A DNA stretch of 64,000 nucleotides from SCUD01 sp036824505. Its GTDB lineage: Bacteria > Pseudomonadota > Gammaproteobacteria > Steroidobacterales > Steroidobacteraceae. The stretch's first letter is position 1; each line of letters starts with the position of its first letter. Below are positions 20,009-28,234 of the stretch, piece by piece. Below the pieces are notes generated by a model that did no database searches, was not told the DNA's origin, and worked only from the letters and a program-made list of their open reading frames with translations. The position numbers were made by a program, and so were the translations under genes. The DNA lies in NCBI GenBank assembly GCA_036824505.1, contig DAITAA010000010.1, positions 1 through 64,000 of the forward strand. Direction: 5' to 3'.

Positions 20009-20037
20009 TCTGACCGGAGCCGATTGCCACAAGTTCC
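20009..20037 (-). promoter_or_regulatory. Putative sigma-E-type promoter of htrA
   Basis: On the minus strand GGAACTT (20037-20031) is followed after 17 bp by TCAGA (20013-20009). The envelope-stress sigma-E consensus is GGAACTT, about 16 bp, then TCTGA. The -35 is a full match and the -10 matches 4 of 5. The predicted start lies about 20 bp before the htrA ATG. degP-type genes are known sigma-E targets in E. coli. Confidence 0.55.
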
Positions 20038-20255
20038 GATTCGCGGCGTGGCTATTTTTCCGCTGTGCGAGCGTTTGTGCACGCGAACTCCGCAGGTTTT
20101 GCAGCAAATTTGCATCTACCAGATCTTGTGTTGCGCGGAAAATTGCCGTGGACCGGTGCCGGGCCGCCAACCTGCCCGAAATTGCCTGAAGTGAGGTTTG
20201 TAACATATTGAAATATCAGAATGTTTTTATGGCGATTTTTTGAGCAAGGAAATCC
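20038..20255. other. AT-rich intergenic region between htrA and nrdJ
   Basis: The gap between the divergent genes htrA and nrdJ is 478 bp. This part holds no gene I can support. The stretch 20195-20255 is clearly richer in A and T than its surroundings and contains the palindrome ATATT-GA-AATAT (20205-20216). The 10-mer ATCTTGTGTT at 20123-20132 recurs inside the NrdR-box-like site at 20303-20312. Confidence 0.5.
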
Positions 20256-20283
20256 TTGACACCGGCCCGCCTGCGAAAATAGT
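20256..20283 (+). promoter_or_regulatory. Putative sigma-70 promoter of nrdJ
   Basis: A perfect -35 TTGACA (20256-20261) is followed after 16 bp by AATAGT (20278-20283), matching TATAAT at 4 of 6. Initiation would fall near 20290, just before the NrdR-box-like site, and leave a leader of about 170 nt ahead of nrdJ. Confidence 0.5.
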
Positions 20284-20295
20284 TTAACAACCCTG

Positions 20296-20311
20296 ACACA
20301 ACATCTTGTGT
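20296..20311 (+). promoter_or_regulatory. NrdR-box-like palindrome upstream of nrdJ
   Basis: ACACAACATCTTGTGT is a 16-bp palindromic site close to the NrdR repressor consensus (ACAC-A/T-ATATAT-A/T-GTGT). It lies directly downstream of the candidate promoter, where a bound repressor would block transcription. NrdR normally binds two boxes about 31 bp apart. I do not see a good second box at that distance. A weaker half match lies at 20116-20131. Confidence 0.6.
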
Positions 20312-20459
20312 TCGCCGGTGCGAACGCGGTGGGCGTCAGCAAAAGAGTCAGGGAGCTTAGCGAATTCGATACCCGGCGACGGCGCAGAGCGCTGGTCCGG
20401 TTTCGATTTCTCCGGCGTTCGCGCAAAACCGCTGTATTGACGGGAGCCTGCCAGAAAAA

Positions 20460-22607
20460 ATGAGTACTGCGGTCAAGATCGAGCCGAGGGACGTGGACCA
20501 GATACCGTTTCAGGAAGCTTCCCTCGACATCTGGGACCGGAAGTACCGGCTGATTGCCAAGGACGGCTCCGCGATCGACATCACCATGGACGATACCTGG
20601 CGCCGCGTCGCGACGGCGCTCGCCGGCGTCGAAAACGAGTCCGTGCGCGAGCAATGGAACGAGCGCTTCCTGTGGGCGCTGCGCAAGGGCGCCATCCCCG
20701 CCGGCCGAATCATGTCGAATGCCGGCGCGCTCGAGCACAAGCCCGCGACCTCGACCATCAATTGCACGGTATCCGGCACAGTCCGGGACTCGATGGACGA
20801 TATCCTGAACAAGGTCCACGAGGCGGGCCTGACGCTGAAGGCCGGTTGCGGCATCGGTTACGAATTCTCCACATTGCGGCCGCGCGGAGCCTATGTATCC
20901 GGTGCCGGTGCGCATACCTCGGGTCCGATGTCATTCATGGATATTTATGACCGCATGTGCTTCACCGTGTCCTCGGCCGGCGGCCGGCGCGGCGCGCAGA
21001 TGGGCACCTTCGACGTTGGTCATCCGGATGCGATCGACTTCATCCGCGCCAAGCGCGAGAGCGGCCGGCTGCGGCAATTCAATCTGTCGCTGCTCGTGAC
21101 TGACGAATTCATCGAGGCGGTGCGCGCCGATCAGGATTGGCGGCTCGCGTTCCCGCTGCCGGCTCGCGAATATGATCCCGAGCAGCACGATCTCGAGGAT
21201 CGGCACAGCTTTATCTGGCGCGAGTGGCCCGAAACCGAAGGCTATGTGAGCAATGAGGAAGGTCTGGTCGCCTGCCGGGTCTACAAGACATTGCCGGCGC
21301 GGCGATTGTGGGACGTCATCATGACATCCACCTACGATTTCGCGGAACCGGGTTTTGTGCTGATCGACCGCGTCAACGAGCTGAACAACAACTGGTGGTG
21401 CGAGAACATCCGCGCGACCAATCCCTGTGGCGAACAACCGCTGCCTCCCTACGGCTCATGCCTGCTGGGTTCGGTGAATCTGACGCGATTCGTGCGCCAG
21501 CCATTCACGGACGAGGCAAAATTCGACTGGGACGAATACCGCGAGGTCGTGCGCGTGTTCACGCGCATGCTCGACAATGTCGTCGAGATCAATGGCCTGC
21601 CGCTCGGGCGGCAGCGCGAGGAAATTGCCCGCAAGCGCCGCCACGGTATGGGTTTTCTCGGCCTGGGCTCGGCGATCACGATGCTCGGCATGAAATACGG
21701 CGCGCCGGAATCCATCTCGTTCACCGAGAATGTGGCGCGCGAGATGGCGATCGCCGGCTGGGAGGCGGGCGTCGCACTGGCCCGTGAAAAAGGCCCTGCG
21801 CCAATCATGAATGAGGAATTCCCGGTCACCCGCGCGATGCTGCGCCGGCGCCCAGAGATGGCGCGCGACGGCTGGAAGGTCGGCGATCGCGTGCCGGGTC
21901 GCGTATTGCACGCCCGTTACAGCCGCTACATGCGCCGCCTGGCGGAGGTCGCGCCGGATCTCGTCAAGGAAATAGAGACGGTGGGCGCGCGCTTCACGCA
22001 CCATTCTTCGATTGCGCCGACCGGCACGATCTCCCTGTCACTCGCGAACAACGCGTCAAATGGCATCGAGCCCTCGTTCGCGCACCACTACTTCCGCAAT
22101 GTGATCCGCGAAGGCAAGAAGTCGAAGGAACGCGTTGACGTTTATTCCTTCGAACTGCTGGCTTACCGGGAACTCGTCAATCCGCGCGCAATGCCCGGTT
22201 CGACGGCGACCGGTGAATGCCTGCCGGAGTATTTCATTACGGCTGAGGATATCGGGCCGCGCGAGCACGTGGACATCCAGGCCGCAGCCCAGAAGTGGGT
22301 CGATTCGTCGATCTCCAAGACCGCGAATGTGCCGACCGATTTCCGCTACGAGGATTTCAAGGACATCTATCTGTACGCCCACGAGAAGGGCTTGAAGGGT
22401 TGCACGACATTCCGCTTCAATCCGGAGGCGCACCAGGGCGTGCTGGTCAAAGAAGACGACCTCAAGAATACGACATACGTGTTCACCCTCGAGGACGGCA
22501 GCGAGGTCGAGGTCAAGGGCGACCAGGAAATCGAATACGACGGCGAAGTGCACACCGCCGCAAATCTGTTCGACGCGCTGAAAGAAGGTTATTACGGCCG
22601 GTTCTGA
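20460..22607 (+). CDS. nrdJa: Adenosylcobalamin-dependent (class II) ribonucleotide reductase, large part NrdJa
   Basis: Reduces ribonucleotides to deoxyribonucleotides with a radical generated from adenosylcobalamin, with or without oxygen. The 715-residue protein carries the ten-stranded barrel motifs: INCTVSGTVRD with an active-site cysteine, AGCGIGYEFSTLRPRGA, the NPCGE loop with the thiyl-radical cysteine (about residue 325), RRHGMGFLGLG and IAPTGTISL. The usual C-terminal TSCPD and cysteine tail are encoded by the next gene, as in Pseudomonas aeruginosa NrdJa/NrdJb. The cofactor would come from the adenosyltransferase at 57.9 kb. A leader of about 170 nt precedes it, with no cobalamin riboswitch. 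Confidence 0.95.
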   Translation: MSTAVKIEPRDVDQIPFQEASLDIWDRKYRLIAKDGSAIDITMDDTWRRVATALAGVENESVREQWNERFLWALRKGAIPAGRIMSNAGALEHKPATSTINCTVSGTVRDSMDDILNKVHEAGLTLKAGCGIGYEFSTLRPRGAYVSGAGAHTSGPMSFMDIYDRMCFTVSSAGGRRGAQMGTFDVGHPDAIDFIRAKRESGRLRQFNLSLLVTDEFIEAVRADQDWRLAFPLPAREYDPEQHDLEDRHSFIWREWPETEGYVSNEEGLVACRVYKTLPARRLWDVIMTSTYDFAEPGFVLIDRVNELNNNWWCENIRATNPCGEQPLPPYGSCLLGSVNLTRFVRQPFTDEAKFDWDEYREVVRVFTRMLDNVVEINGLPLGRQREEIARKRRHGMGFLGLGSAITMLGMKYGAPESISFTENVAREMAIAGWEAGVALAREKGPAPIMNEEFPVTRAMLRRRPEMARDGWKVGDRVPGRVLHARYSRYMRRLAEVAPDLVKEIETVGARFTHHSSIAPTGTISLSLANNASNGIEPSFAHHYFRNVIREGKKSKERVDVYSFELLAYRELVNPRAMPGSTATGECLPEYFITAEDIGPREHVDIQAAAQKWVDSSISKTANVPTDFRYEDFKDIYLYAHEKGLKGCTTFRFNPEAHQGVLVKEDDLKNTTYVFTLEDGSEVEVKGDQEIEYDGEVHTAANLFDALKEGYYGRF

Positions 22608-22623
22608 GGACAGGGCGAGGATC

Positions 22624-23340
22624 ATGGACAAGGGCAGACTCAAGTTCGACAAGAAGATCGTCAAGTACCGCGTGCAGAAGATCGAGCCGGAGCGGACCGC
22701 GGGCCAGACACGCGAGGGCAAGACCCGTAAGGACGGCGGTGGCAAGGTCGTGTGGATGCACGAGCGACTCGAGCGCCCCGAGGTGTTGATCGGCTCGACC
22801 TACAAGATCAAGACGCCGGTCTCCGACCACGCGATGTACCTGACGATCAACGACATCATGCTGAATGAGGGCACTGAGCACGAGCATCGCCGGCCATTCG
22901 AGATCTTCATCAACTCGAAGAATCTCGACCATTTCCAGTGGATCGTCGCGCTGACGCGCATCATCTCGGCCGTGTTCCGCAAGGGCGGCGACGTCGCGTT
23001 CCTGACCGAGGAACTCAAGGCGGTCTTCGATCCACGCGGCGGCTACTGGCAGCCGGGCGGCAAGTTCATGCCGTCGCTCGTGGCCGAGATCGGCTACGTC
23101 GTGGAGCGGCACCTGCAGTCCATCGGTCTCATGAAGGTGCCCGAAATGGACGCGTCGCGCCAGCAGTTAATCGACTCCAAGCGCAATGAATGGGAGCAGC
23201 GTAATCGCCAGACGGATGCATTTGCCAAGACCAGCTACCCGGAAGGCGCGCAACTCTGCGTCAGATGCAATACCGCGGCCGCCGTGATGATGGATGGCTG
23301 CATGACATGTCTCGCCTGCGGCGAGTCAAAGTGCGGCTAG
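22624..23340 (+). CDS. nrdJb: Class II ribonucleotide reductase, C-terminal part NrdJb (TSCPD domain)
   Basis: The 238-residue partner of NrdJa. The TSCPD domain is visible in ERPEVLIGSTYKIKTPVSDH and NEGTEHEHRRPFEIFINSKN. At the C-terminus several cysteines (CVRCN, GCMTC, CGESKCG) form the tail that re-reduces the active-site disulfide and may bind zinc. It starts 16 bp after nrdJa and is followed by a strong terminator, so the two form a simple two-gene operon. Splitting of NrdJ is known from Pseudomonas. Confidence 0.93.
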   Translation: MDKGRLKFDKKIVKYRVQKIEPERTAGQTREGKTRKDGGGKVVWMHERLERPEVLIGSTYKIKTPVSDHAMYLTINDIMLNEGTEHEHRRPFEIFINSKNLDHFQWIVALTRIISAVFRKGGDVAFLTEELKAVFDPRGGYWQPGGKFMPSLVAEIGYVVERHLQSIGLMKVPEMDASRQQLIDSKRNEWEQRNRQTDAFAKTSYPEGAQLCVRCNTAAAVMMDGCMTCLACGESKCG

Positions 23341-23419
23341 GGGGAATCATTTTGACCCACGCGCATGCCGGGTCCCCGCCCGGCGGCACCTGACAACAGG
23401 AGCTGCGCGTGTACTCCCA

Positions 23420-23443
23420 GGCGGCCTTCGGGCCGCCTTTTTT
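23420..23443 (+). terminator. Rho-independent terminator of the nrdJ operon
   Basis: GGCGGCC-TTCG-GGCCGCC followed by six T residues. The 7-bp GC stem, extendable by one A-T pair, is capped by a very stable UUCG tetraloop. This is the clearest terminator in the window, 80 bp after the nrdJb stop. Confidence 0.95.
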
Positions 23444-23465
23444 CCGGCCACCCGGGCGCGCAAAG

Positions 23466-23828
23466 ATGCGGATGCTCGTGTTGCTTGCGGTGACGGCAGT
23501 CGCTGCCTGTACAACTCAGCGTGTGCATCCGGGCCCTGCGCTGCCGGCGGACCAGCGCGCGATCGTGCGAGCTGATCCCGCATTCTCCGCCGGTCTGCCG
23601 GTGCAACTGCGACTGCGGAAGGCCGGGGACAGCAAGATCGCGCTGCATGCGAGTGCGGTCGAGCTGCCACCGGGCCGGCATTCATTGCTGGTGGATTGCC
23701 GCGTTCTGGAAAGCGGCGTTACACGCCGGTTCGTGGTGGAGGCCGATCTCGGGGCCGGCCGCGAGTACCGCCTGGTGGCACGCGCATCGGCGCAAAATTG
23801 TGATGCGGTCGAACTGATCGAGCAGTGA
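23466..23828 (+). CDS. Small predicted lipoprotein of unknown function
   Basis: 120 residues. MRMLVLLAVTAVAAC is a short lipoprotein signal with the lipobox VAAC, followed by TTQRVHPGP. The mature part has a segment LHASAVELPPGRHSLLVDC and VVEADLGAGREYRLVARA. That pattern (a PEGA-like surface strand set) recurs in small exported proteins that handle surface properties, but I do not recognise a family. The frame is open from GTG 23409, but that start would precede the terminator. I chose ATG 23466. Confidence 0.7.
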   Translation: MRMLVLLAVTAVAACTTQRVHPGPALPADQRAIVRADPAFSAGLPVQLRLRKAGDSKIALHASAVELPPGRHSLLVDCRVLESGVTRRFVVEADLGAGREYRLVARASAQNCDAVELIEQ

Positions 23829-23868
23829 GGCGCGACTGCCAGCAGGCGGCGCTATACTCTCGCGCCGA

Positions 23869-24396
23869 ATGGTCCAGGTGTTCTTCAAATCAGTGTTTCT
23901 CGCGGCGCTGCTGGCGTCGCCCGCATTCGCCGACTCGATCGCCGAGCGGGCCGCGCCGGGTGGCGTCCTGCTGCCGGCTGACCGCGTCATCGTGCACAAG
24001 TCGGAACGCCGGATGGAACTGTTGCGGGATGGCCGTGCCATTGCGAATTACCGCATATCCCTGGGCCTCAATCCCAACGGTCACAAACAGCGCGAGGGCG
24101 ACTTTCGCACTCCGGAAGGCAGGTATCGGCTGACGCGGCGCAATGCGCGCAGTGAATTCTTCCTGTCGGTGCAGGTTTCCTATCCGGAGCCGGGCGACCT
24201 GGTGATGGCGCGCCGCAACGGCTGGTCGCCCGGCGGATCGATCATGGTGCACGGGCTTCCAAACGTGCCGAAGTATGCGCGCGATCGCTACCTGAACACG
24301 GACTGGACCGACGGCTGTATTGCGCTGTCTAATGAGGACATGCTCGATTTCTGGCTGCTAACCGGATCCGATACGCCGATCGAGATCCAACCGTGA
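23869..24396 (+). CDS. L,D-transpeptidase (YkuD domain)
   Basis: Exported enzyme of 175 residues. Residues 1-21 form a signal peptide ending in AFA. The YkuD catalytic motif HG...TDGCIALSNED is complete, with MVHGLPN at about 126 and the catalytic Cys near 146. It may form 3-3 peptidoglycan cross-links or anchor a protein, or act in a murein-processing role as YafK-type enzymes do. A -10-like TATACT lies at 23853-23858. It overlaps ppnN by 4 bp (GTGA). Confidence 0.9.
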   Translation: MVQVFFKSVFLAALLASPAFADSIAERAAPGGVLLPADRVIVHKSERRMELLRDGRAIANYRISLGLNPNGHKQREGDFRTPEGRYRLTRRNARSEFFLSVQVSYPEPGDLVMARRNGWSPGGSIMVHGLPNVPKYARDRYLNTDWTDGCIALSNEDMLDFWLLTGSDTPIEIQP

Positions 24397-25772
24397 TTCC
24401 TGCACAGGAAGGTGATCTGGCAGCCGTCGTGCATGCGCGGGTGTCGCCAAAGGGCGTGCTCGAGAATCTTTCACAGCAGGAAGTCGACAAGCTGCTGGAC
24501 CGGGGACAGGGTGGTCTCTACCCGCTGTTCCGGCGCTGTGCGCTGGCGGTGCTGAATTCCGGCACGATGATCGACGACGCGCGCCTGATCTTCGACGCCT
24601 ATCGTGACTTCGAGCTGCGGATCATGCGCGAGCCGTGGGGTATCAAGCTCGAGATGCAACACGCACCAGGCAGCGCCTTTGTCGACGGCGAGATGATCCG
24701 CGGCGTCAAGGAACACCTGTTCGCCGTGCTGCGCGACATCGTCTACACGCACAACGAGATCGTCGCGCGTTTCGATCTGAGCGATCCCGCGGGCGTCACA
24801 AATGCGATCTTCTGCATTCTGCGGAATGCACGCGTGCTGGAGCACAAGGGCCGGCCTGATCTGGTCGTTTGCTGGGGCGGGCACTCGATCCCGCGCGAGG
24901 AATACGACTACACGAAGAAGGTCGGCTATGAACTCGGCCTGCGCGGCCTGTCGGTTTGCACCGGGTGCGGTCCGGGCGCGATGAAAGGCCCGATGAAAGG
25001 CGCGGCGATCGGCCACTCGAAACAGCGTATCCGGGAAGGACGCTATGTCGGTGTCACGGAGCCCGGCATCATCGCAGCCGAACCGCCGAATCCGATCGTC
25101 AATCAGCTCGTGATCCTTCCGGACATCGAGAAGCGCCTCGAGGCGTTCGTCCGCCTCGGCCACGGCATCATCGTGTTCCCGGGCGGCGCTGGCACGGCCG
25201 AGGAAGTCCTCTACCTGCTTGGCATCCTGGTGGAGCCGGCCAATGCCGAGCAGAAATTGCCGCTCGTCTTCACCGGCCCGCACGAGAGCGCCTCCTATTT
25301 CGAGCAACTGGACCGGTTCATCGGGGTGGTGCTCGGCCCGGAAGCGCAGAAGCGTTACCGCATCATCATCGGCGACCCGCCGGAAGTTGCGCGCGAAATG
25401 CTGCGTGGTTTCGACGCCGTACGCCGTTCGCGACGCCGCGCGGGCGATGCATACAATTTCAACTGGCTGCTGCAGATCCCGCCGGCATACCAGCGACCGT
25501 TCGTGGTCAGTCACGCGGCGATGGCGGGGCTGTCGTTGTCGATGCAACAGCCGGTTCATGAGCGCGCCGTGAATCTGCGCCGCGCCTTTTCGGGCATTGT
25601 GTCCGGCAACGTGAAGGAGCAGGGCATCCAGCTCATCGAGGAGCAGGGGCCATTCGTGATCCATGCCGACAAGCAGATCGCGAAGCCGCTTGACGAATTG
25701 CTGCGGGCATTTGTGGCGCAACGCCGCATGAAACTGGTCGGCGAATACCGGCCGAGTTACCGTATTGCCTGA
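24393..25772 (+). CDS. ppnN: Nucleotide 5'-monophosphate nucleosidase PpnN (YgdH, LOG family)
   Basis: Cleaves nucleoside monophosphates to base and ribose 5-phosphate. The E. coli enzyme is stimulated by (p)ppGpp. The 459-residue length matches E. coli PpnN (454). The LOG signature PGGAGTAEE is at about residue 270, preceded by CWGGHSI and CTGCGPGAMKGPMKGAAIGH. The N-terminal VSPKGVLENLSQQEVDKL and the C-terminal PFVVSHAAMAGLSL segments are typical of the PpnN subfamily. The start GTG overlaps the stop of the transpeptidase, so translation is probably coupled. Confidence 0.94.
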   Translation: MIPAQEGDLAAVVHARVSPKGVLENLSQQEVDKLLDRGQGGLYPLFRRCALAVLNSGTMIDDARLIFDAYRDFELRIMREPWGIKLEMQHAPGSAFVDGEMIRGVKEHLFAVLRDIVYTHNEIVARFDLSDPAGVTNAIFCILRNARVLEHKGRPDLVVCWGGHSIPREEYDYTKKVGYELGLRGLSVCTGCGPGAMKGPMKGAAIGHSKQRIREGRYVGVTEPGIIAAEPPNPIVNQLVILPDIEKRLEAFVRLGHGIIVFPGGAGTAEEVLYLLGILVEPANAEQKLPLVFTGPHESASYFEQLDRFIGVVLGPEAQKRYRIIIGDPPEVAREMLRGFDAVRRSRRRAGDAYNFNWLLQIPPAYQRPFVVSHAAMAGLSLSMQQPVHERAVNLRRAFSGIVSGNVKEQGIQLIEEQGPFVIHADKQIAKPLDELLRAFVAQRRMKLVGEYRPSYRIA

Positions 25773-25883
25773 ATGCACCACGCTGCGGGGCCAAGCCTCC
25801 TGCGACCTGTGACCTAGTTCCTGTTTCGATCGCTGTGCGCCGCGTAACTTGCGTGGCATGGCGTGTCATCAGGTTTCGCGACT

Positions 25884-26120
25884 GTGACGGATATCAAGCT
25901 GTCGGCCGGTGCCGGAGACGGCAGGACAGGGCGCGGCGGAGTGGATGTTCCGCCCCGCGTGCCGCGCCGCGGCGCTGCCGTCAGCCGCCACGGCACCATT
26001 TCGCGGGAACTCACCAAGTACGCGAACTACAAGACCTGGGCCGACAAGGTCCGGACCACCTGGCGCAACGAGAGCGGTGAAGAACCGGTCGAGCCCGCGC
26101 CCGGCAGCGGCCGGCGCTGA
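25884..26120 (+). CDS. Small hypothetical basic protein
   Basis: A possible ORF of 78 residues from GTG 25884 (or 85 from GTG 25863). I do not recognise it. The N-terminal half is low complexity and rich in Gly and Arg. The C-terminal half (ISRELTKYANYKTWADKV) looks more protein-like, and it ends in a Pro/Arg-rich tail. The region between ppnN and htpG (25773-26330) has no recognised gene, and no clear ribosome binding site precedes this frame. The longer minus-strand frame over it is an antisense shadow of htpG. Confidence 0.3.
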   Translation: MTDIKLSAGAGDGRTGRGGVDVPPRVPRRGAAVSRHGTISRELTKYANYKTWADKVRTTWRNESGEEPVEPAPGSGRR

Positions 26121-26140
26121 GCACCCGGCAGCCAGCGCCG

Positions 26141-26245
26141 ATGGAAAGAATTGCGCAGCTGTTCGACGAGTTGGATGACCTGCTCTGTGCGCTGCGGCAT
26201 CGGCTCGGCCTCTGGCCGGCCGCCGGAAACGACCGCCGTCGCTGA
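26141..26245 (+). CDS. 34-residue hypothetical ORF upstream of htpG
   Basis: MERIAQLFDELDDLLCALRH and a short Arg-rich tail. The amphipathic, acidic N-terminal helix looks unlike random GC-rich translation, but there is no good Shine-Dalgarno and the frame is very short. It lies 20 bp after the preceding small ORF, and the sigma-32-like htpG promoter begins 29 bp after its stop. Function unknown. Confidence 0.3.
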   Translation: MERIAQLFDELDDLLCALRHRLGLWPAAGNDRRR

Positions 26246-26274
26246 ACCGGGCTCGCGGGACCCGCTCCCGCACC

Positions 26275-26302
26275 CTTGAATTCCGCCAATCGTGCCACCA
26301 TT
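26275..26302 (+). promoter_or_regulatory. htpG: Putative heat-shock (sigma-32) promoter of htpG
   Basis: CTTGAA (26275-26280), preceded by CGCACC, then 14 bp, then CCACCATT (26295-26302). The sigma-32 consensus is CTTGAA, 13-17 bp, CCCCATNT. The -35 is a full match and the -10 a good partial match. It ends 28 bp before the htpG start. Confidence 0.6.
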
Positions 26303-26330
26303 GGCGCACTCCGACCGCCAGGAGGGCGCG

Positions 26331-28190
26331 ATGAGCGAGCACGCAATCGAAACCCGCGGATTCCAGGCCGAAGTCAGCCGCTTGCTGCGGTTGATGATTC
26401 ATTCGATGTACAGCCACCGCGAGATCTTCCTGCGGGAGCTGATATCCAACGCCTCGGACGCCTGTGACCGCCTGCGATTTGCCGCGCTCGCCGATCCGGC
26501 GCTGGCGGCGGGCGACAAGTCTTGCGAGATCCGCGTCGATTTCGACTCCAAGGCCCGCACGCTGACCGTTTCCGATACCGGTATCGGCATGACGCGCGAG
26601 GAAGCGGGAGAGCACCTGGGCACGATCGCAAAGTCCGGCACTGCCGAATTCTTTGCGCGCCTGACCGGGGACGAGCAGAAGGACAGCAAGCTGATCGGCC
26701 AGTTCGGCGTAGGCTTCTACTCGGCGTTCATCGTTGCGGACCGCGTGGAGGTCCGCTCGCGCCGCGCCGGCGCCGAGCCTGCGGCTGCGGTCTGCTGGAG
26801 CTCGAGTGGCGACGGCGAGTTCACGCTCGAGACCATCACGCGCGAGCAATACGGCACGACCGTCACATTGCATCTGAAAGAGGATGCAACGGAGTTCGCC
26901 GAGGCATTTCGCCTGCGCGCGCTGATCCGCCGCTATTCCGATCACATTGCATTCCCGGTCTTGCTGCGCCCGGACGGCGGCAAGGGCGAGTATGACCGTG
27001 TCAACCAGGCACAGGCCCTGTGGACCCGCCCGCGTCAGGAGTTGAGCGACGATGACTACCGGGAATTCTACCGCCATGTTTCGCACGATGCGGCCGAACC
27101 GCTTGCCTGGAGCCACAACCAGGTCGAGGGCCGGCGCGAGTACACGACGCTGCTGTACGTGCCGGCCACTGCGCCATTCGATCTCTACAACCGCGATTCA
27201 CCGCACGGTCTGCGGCTCTATGTCAGGCGCGTCTTCATCCTGGATGACGCCGAGCAATTTCTGCCCTTGTACCTGCGCTTCATCAAGGGCGTCGTCGATT
27301 CGGCCGACCTGCCTCTGAATGTTTCGCGCGAGTTGTTGCAGCAGGACGCCGAGGTACTGGCAATCAAGGGTGCGATCACGCGTCGCGTGCTGGAAATGCT
27401 GATGCGAATCGCCACGGATGAGCCGGACAAGTACCGGACATTCTGGAAGGAATTCGGCACCGTCCTGAAGGAGGGCGTGATCGAGGATCCGGGCAATCGC
27501 GAGCGCATCCTGCCGTTGCTGCGATTCGCGTCGACCAGGGGCGACGGCGAGCAACAGCCGCTGGCCGATTACGTCGCGCGCATGCCTGCGGGGCAGAAGC
27601 ACATCTACTACCTGCTGTCAGACAACGCTGCGGCGGCGCGCCAGAGCCCGCAACTCGAGGGCCTGCGCCTGCGCGGCGTCGAAGTCCTGCTGCTTTCGGA
27701 TCGCATCGATCCCTGGCTTGTGGCCCATCTCGACGAATTCGACGGCCGCGCGCTCAGGGACGTGGCGAGCGGCGAACTCGAGCTCGCGGACCTGCCGTCG
27801 CCAGGCGCAGTCGCAGCGCCGGACGAAAAGATGCCGGCGCTCTGTGCTCGTGTCGCCGCGCGGCTGGCGGACCGGGTGGCCGGGGTGCGCGCCAGCGCGC
27901 GTCTCGCCGAGTCGGCCGCCTGCCTGGTGCGCGATGCAGCAGATCCCGCGCCCCAGTTGCGCCGGCTGCTCGAGGCGGCCGGTCAGAAACTGCCCGAGTC
28001 CCGGCCGTGGCTGGAATTGAACCCGGCGCATCCGCTGGTCGCGCGTCTGCAATTGCTGCCGGACGGTCCAGCCTTCGATTCGCTCGCGGCGTTGCTCGCC
28101 GATCAGGCGCAGATCGCAGAGGGCGGCACGCCGCCTGATCCGGCCGGGTTCGTCCGCCGACTCAACGACTGGCTGCTCGGCAAGCATTAG
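26331..28190 (+). CDS. htpG: Molecular chaperone HtpG (bacterial Hsp90)
   Basis: ATP-driven dimeric chaperone. The 619-residue protein has the GHKL ATPase motifs: FLRELISNASDACDRLRF with the conserved Asn, DTGIGMT, LGTIAKSGT and GQFGVGFYSAF. The middle domain has LYVRRVFI and LPLNVSRELLQQ, and the C-terminal dimerisation domain follows. The start is ATG 26331 behind the excellent Shine-Dalgarno AGGAGGG at 26320-26326. A frame extension from 26292 is not homologous. Confidence 0.97.
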   Translation: MSEHAIETRGFQAEVSRLLRLMIHSMYSHREIFLRELISNASDACDRLRFAALADPALAAGDKSCEIRVDFDSKARTLTVSDTGIGMTREEAGEHLGTIAKSGTAEFFARLTGDEQKDSKLIGQFGVGFYSAFIVADRVEVRSRRAGAEPAAAVCWSSSGDGEFTLETITREQYGTTVTLHLKEDATEFAEAFRLRALIRRYSDHIAFPVLLRPDGGKGEYDRVNQAQALWTRPRQELSDDDYREFYRHVSHDAAEPLAWSHNQVEGRREYTTLLYVPATAPFDLYNRDSPHGLRLYVRRVFILDDAEQFLPLYLRFIKGVVDSADLPLNVSRELLQQDAEVLAIKGAITRRVLEMLMRIATDEPDKYRTFWKEFGTVLKEGVIEDPGNRERILPLLRFASTRGDGEQQPLADYVARMPAGQKHIYYLLSDNAAAARQSPQLEGLRLRGVEVLLLSDRIDPWLVAHLDEFDGRALRDVASGELELADLPSPGAVAAPDEKMPALCARVAARLADRVAGVRASARLAESAACLVRDAADPAPQLRRLLEAAGQKLPESRPWLELNPAHPLVARLQLLPDGPAFDSLAALLADQAQIAEGGTPPDPAGFVRRLNDWLLGKH

Positions 28191-28234
28191 CCGGCCGCGT
28201 TCGCGACTGGCAGCAAAGCTGCTATCTTTGCGCC

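Noticed and set aside
20207..20218. FNR/Anr-like TTGA...TCA site upstream of nrdJ
   Set aside because: The half-sites are two bases too close compared with TTGAT-N4-ATCAA. It is better described as a short AT palindrome.
20311..20459. Possible cobalamin riboswitch in the nrdJ leader
   Set aside because: I looked for the B12 box GCCACTG and the GCCGGCACTGCC core. Neither is present, unlike the btuB leader.
25869..27116. Minus-strand ORF of 415 codons over htpG
   Set aside because: Antisense to the clear htpG gene. It has no family motifs and is rich in Ala, Arg and Gly as expected for a shadow.
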